A program made the position numbers and the translations under genes. A stretch of 64,000 bases of DNA from Aulostomus chinensis (Eukaryota; Chordata; Actinopteri; Syngnathiformes; Aulostomidae): positions 10,426,501 to 10,490,500 of the forward strand of contig JBBMOA010000021.1 of assembly GCA_037954235.1 (NCBI GenBank), read 5' to 3'. Below are positions 62,078 to 64,000 of the stretch, one piece after another. The notes beneath the pieces were generated by a model. It saw only the letters and a list, made by a program, of their open reading frames with translations, searched no databases and had not been told where the DNA came from. The number at the start of each line of letters is the position of its first letter. The stretch's first letter is position 1.

Positions 62078-64000
62078 GGTTTGACTGTAACTCAAACCCT
62101 GATTTTCAGCTTCTCTCAAAGCCTTAAAACCCCCACCACTCCCACAGTCCCACCCTCCCCATCCGTCTCCTAGGGGTCTTCAGCTTGTTGTATCCCATGA
62201 TGGGAGTGAACCGTAGGTGGCACTCGGCTCGGCTCGTTTTCCCTGGACTAATTCAGGAGAGATTTATTTTGAGAAAATAAAAAACGAACTATAAAGAATG
62301 TAGGGTTATGAGAATGTTTCACACTCTCAGATGAATGGGTCAGATAAAGGCACTTTGTATGGGATGATTGTGTTATTGGCTGTGCTGGATAAGGTATGCC
62401 CCATCTACAGTAATCACACCCGGGGGACTCATTCATTCTATGTCGGTGAGAAGCCACAGTTTCACAATACGGATTTTTAAAGACTCTCTCTATGTGACAT
62501 TTTACACATGATGTGGGCCAAATAAACAGTCAAGATGCAGCCTGAAGAAATGACGTGCCAAATCTGGCCCAAGAGTATGATTTTGAAGGTATGGCGAAAC
62601 GTAAGTGGATAGGATTTGGCTCTCATGTGTTTTGCCATATATTCAAAATAGAGCCCTTGGGCCATATTTGGCCTGTGGGCCTTAGCTTAGCTGCTTATTA
62701 GCCAACATCCATGCCAAGAGACATTTATTATCAGGGTTTGTCCTCCTTTGCTTTAATGCAAACAATTTAATGTGACCAGTATCAATCTTTTCACTCACTT
62801 TCATGCAAGAGTTTACTTCACACATTCATAGACACGCTTACATTAATATAAACATAATTCACGTATGTATAAAAGTAGAAACAGCCCTTATATCTCACAC
62901 AACTGGCTGTAATGACAGTTGGTAACATCGTAAGCATGAGAGGATGAAATCATGATTTTTCAAGTCAGGTTTTAGCTTACAGCCATTGCAAATTGTTGGC
63001 AACGCTGTTTTGGTGATTCAAGCCTGGACTTTGTTGGCTCTCAATGACACAACCGATCTGGTTGAGGGATCGTATCAGATAATATTTGCCTGCTCGGTGG
63101 CAAATAAGAAGACATCCACTGTTCTCAGCGGTAAATGTTTATCTGTTGATGTAGTGAAAGTTGTTAAGTTATATTAGATTAGTACAATTGGATTTGTACT
63201 TCAGTTTGAGGACTAGCAGAAAAGAGTCCTGGTCTTTTTTTTGTCTTTTTTTTAAAATTTTCATCTTGTCCATGGACAAACTGGAGACTAAATAACAGCC
63301 AAAACAAAATACATACATATCAGAGCTGATTTTCAAACTGAAGACTGACCATTCAATGTGAAGCAAATATATTATAATAGATTCAGTGGCCCGACCCTGT
63401 CACCAATACCTAGCATGCTAATAGCAAGGCATGCTAGCTGTCCCTGCGAGCGGGCTCGCATATTTCCAAATACAGCTGCACAAAATTGTCAAATAGGATT
63501 TATCTCCATGAAATAGCACTGACATCATCGCCTGGAAAAAAAAGTCCATACACATTTGTAGAATAACAATGTTGACAGGTTCATGTTGATGATAAATGAA
63601 TAAGACACAGCACAGGTAAAGATACTCTGCTTTGCATTTTGTATGAACGCGGCGTATAGTTGAGTGGCTCACAAAATTCTCCGAGAGATTGAAGGCTGTG
63701 TTAGCACGAGTTAACAGTTTTACCACAAAGTCATTACTAGCATATCCCTTCCACTCACAGAGTTAGCACTTCATTTATGTGCCATAGTCCTGATATTCAC
63801 AACCCTAAGCGGTTGTGAGAAAAAGTCTCTCCACTTGGCTAGTGCTAATGGGTTCAGGCTACTCAGGGAAAACAGACCTCTAATCCTCCATGGATACGGC
63901 CATGTCAATAAAACCCTCTGCCATTTAATACCTCTCTTTCTACCGGTGAAATACGGCCACGATACACAGCCAAACTAGAAACTTTTAAAAGCCTATTTTA

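Larger units (their letters stand above)
36542..64000. other. Gene-free sequence upstream of pi15
   Basis: About 27 kb with no convincing coding exon, tRNA or conserved RNA that I can recognise. It holds simple repeats, MITE-like copies (40-52 kb), the SINE, and other dispersed repeats. GGCCCA-rich text around 59755-59800 and 62505-62690 probably belongs to a further dispersed family. Non-coding regulatory DNA for pi15 may be here but cannot be seen without cross-species alignment. Confidence 0.5.

Noticed and set aside
36542..64000. Search for gdap1, jph1 or other expected upstream neighbours
   Set aside because: No peptide in this stretch resembles these proteins; if they are linked in this species they lie outside the window.

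Overview
The window is about 64 kb of vertebrate nuclear DNA, almost certainly from a spiny-rayed (percomorph-type) teleost. Three things point there. The only confident genes are small-exon, GT-AG-spliced animal genes that encode secreted proteins. Long CA/GT microsatellites are dense. The dispersed repeats include a tRNA-headed SINE with a GATG tail and long-inverted-repeat MITEs rich in CTAGTTAGCTTAG. The species call is an inference; nothing here fixes the species.

Two protein-coding genes can be reconstructed exon by exon, both on the minus strand and in tandem. The first in transcription order is pi15 (peptidase inhibitor 15): coding span 36210 down to 31785, five coding exons, 257 aa, with a TATA box near 36534 and a probable 102-bp intron in its 5' UTR. 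The second is crispld1: coding span 19034 down to 4997, fourteen coding exons, 521 aa, encoding a CAP domain and two LCCL domains. Every exon junction was read directly and every phase closes, so both frames are open from ATG to stop. PI15 followed by CRISPLD1 on the same strand matches the known vertebrate order. The two genes share identical lengths for coding exons 2, 3 and 4 (119, 133 and 116 bp), as expected for ancient tandem paralogues. Teleosts often keep a and b copies, and I cannot say which copy this is.

Layout: 1-240 is a GC-rich patch with a palindromic CRE. From about 240 to 4660 is non-coding sequence downstream of crispld1. crispld1 and its introns occupy 4997-19700. From 19.7 to 31.6 kb is an intergenic stretch with microsatellites and one MITE. 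pi15 occupies 31.6-36.5 kb. From 36.5 to 64 kb I found no gene, only simple repeats, MITE-like copies, a nearly complete V-SINE-like element with a 12-bp target-site duplication (49808-50214), a truncated relative of it (45193-45314), and several dispersed repeats I recognise by pattern but cannot name.

The genes are functionally related as secreted CAP-superfamily proteins, but nothing in the sequence shows that they act together. I found no RNA gene, CRISPR array, virus, or convincing new biological system. The most useful second looks are a TG microsatellite that starts at the fourth base of crispld1 intron 5, a MITE filling most of crispld1 intron 4, a 24-bp perfect palindrome in crispld1 intron 13, and a poly-U run just upstream of the pi15 start codon.
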